From contig NZ_CP107960.1 of NCBI RefSeq assembly GCF_036077095.1, forward strand, positions 1 to 64,000: DNA of 64,000 nucleotides, written 5' to 3'. Under the pieces are notes generated by a model. The model ran no database searches, was not told the DNA's origin, and saw only the letters and a list, made by a program, of their open reading frames with translations. The stretch comes from Streptomyces sp. NBC_00376 (lineage in GTDB: Bacteria > Actinomycetota > Actinomycetes > Streptomycetales > Streptomycetaceae). Of this stretch, positions 63,889-64,000 are shown piece after piece. Numbering within the stretch: the stretch's first letter is position 1; each line of letters starts with the position of its first letter. The position numbers and the translations under genes were made by a program.

Positions 63889-64000
63889 GTTCAGTGAGAC
63901 GGTCGTGACGCTAGGAGGTTTGTGGTGCGGGTTCCCTGCGTTTGGCCGGGTCGTTGATCCAGGCCGTCTGGGGTATCTCGGGTGGTCTGGGACGGCGGCC

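Noticed and set aside
1..64000. CRISPR arrays, tRNA or rRNA genes
   Set aside because: I saw no regularly spaced repeats of CRISPR type and no tRNA- or rRNA-like sequence. A tRNA search program would be needed to be certain.

Overview
The window is very GC-rich, has short overlapping gene junctions, and encodes actinobacterial families throughout (ECF sigma factor with a CU044_5270-type partner, DUF6461, DUF6207, DUF6233, ferredoxin/P450 operons). It is almost certainly Streptomyces or a close relative. The first 131 bases hold six back-to-back hairpins with 2-4 nt loops, the style of a Streptomyces telomere. The first gene is a large helicase with helicase-associated repeats, of the kind found beside such telomeres (TtrA type). 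I therefore read the window as one end of a linear replicon, either a chromosome arm or a linear plasmid.

Layout. 1-3.1 kb: telomere-like hairpins and the terminal helicase. 3.8-6.2 kb: a small membrane protein, then a cupredoxin lipoprotein operon whose last gene is truncated. 6.28-7.8 kb: a 30-residue peptide gene, an intergenic hairpin and a cytochrome P450. 8.9-11.8 kb: a 3Fe-4S ferredoxin gene overlapping one ORF that joins a ferredoxin reductase to a second P450. 11.8-23.3 kb: IS remnants (IS5, IS110 inserted in IS5, IS6), a frameshifted Fic gene with a coupled partner, helicase debris, a KilB-like gene, a truncated peptidase, a cupin gene, and membrane or broken genes. 23.9-27.5 kb: an EF-hand protein with a haem-oxygenase-like di-iron enzyme, regulator fragments, and a two-gene small operon behind CGTGACA repeats. 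27.56-29.50 kb: a complete transposon with 16-bp inverted repeats, a 5-bp target duplication and a passenger gene. 32.3-46.7 kb: a Tn7-like transposition module (tnsA remnant, tnsB, tnsC, tniQ). Its tnsB is split by a 7.3-kb element with three tyrosine-recombinase-type genes, and its tnsC is split by an IS1380-family element. 47-52 kb: small accessory genes (GNAT, DUF6233, DHFR-like, DUF6207, a secreted beta-helix protein). 52.4-57.5 kb: IS1380, IS982 and IS256 copies with a nucleotide-enzyme gene, ending in another helicase fragment. 57.6-64 kb: ECF sigma factor with partner, a ligase pseudogene, a GntR regulator with an MFS exporter, and IS3 and integrase debris.

How genes work together. 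Three units look like coherent metabolic or redox systems: cupredoxin plus membrane proteins, peptide plus P450, and ferredoxin plus reductase-P450. The rest is mostly layered mobile DNA, as expected of a subtelomeric region. Many genes carry a single-base frameshift, often in a G/C run. Either this arm is decaying or the assembly has residual indels, and that caveat applies to every pseudogene call and to the reductase-P450 fusion.
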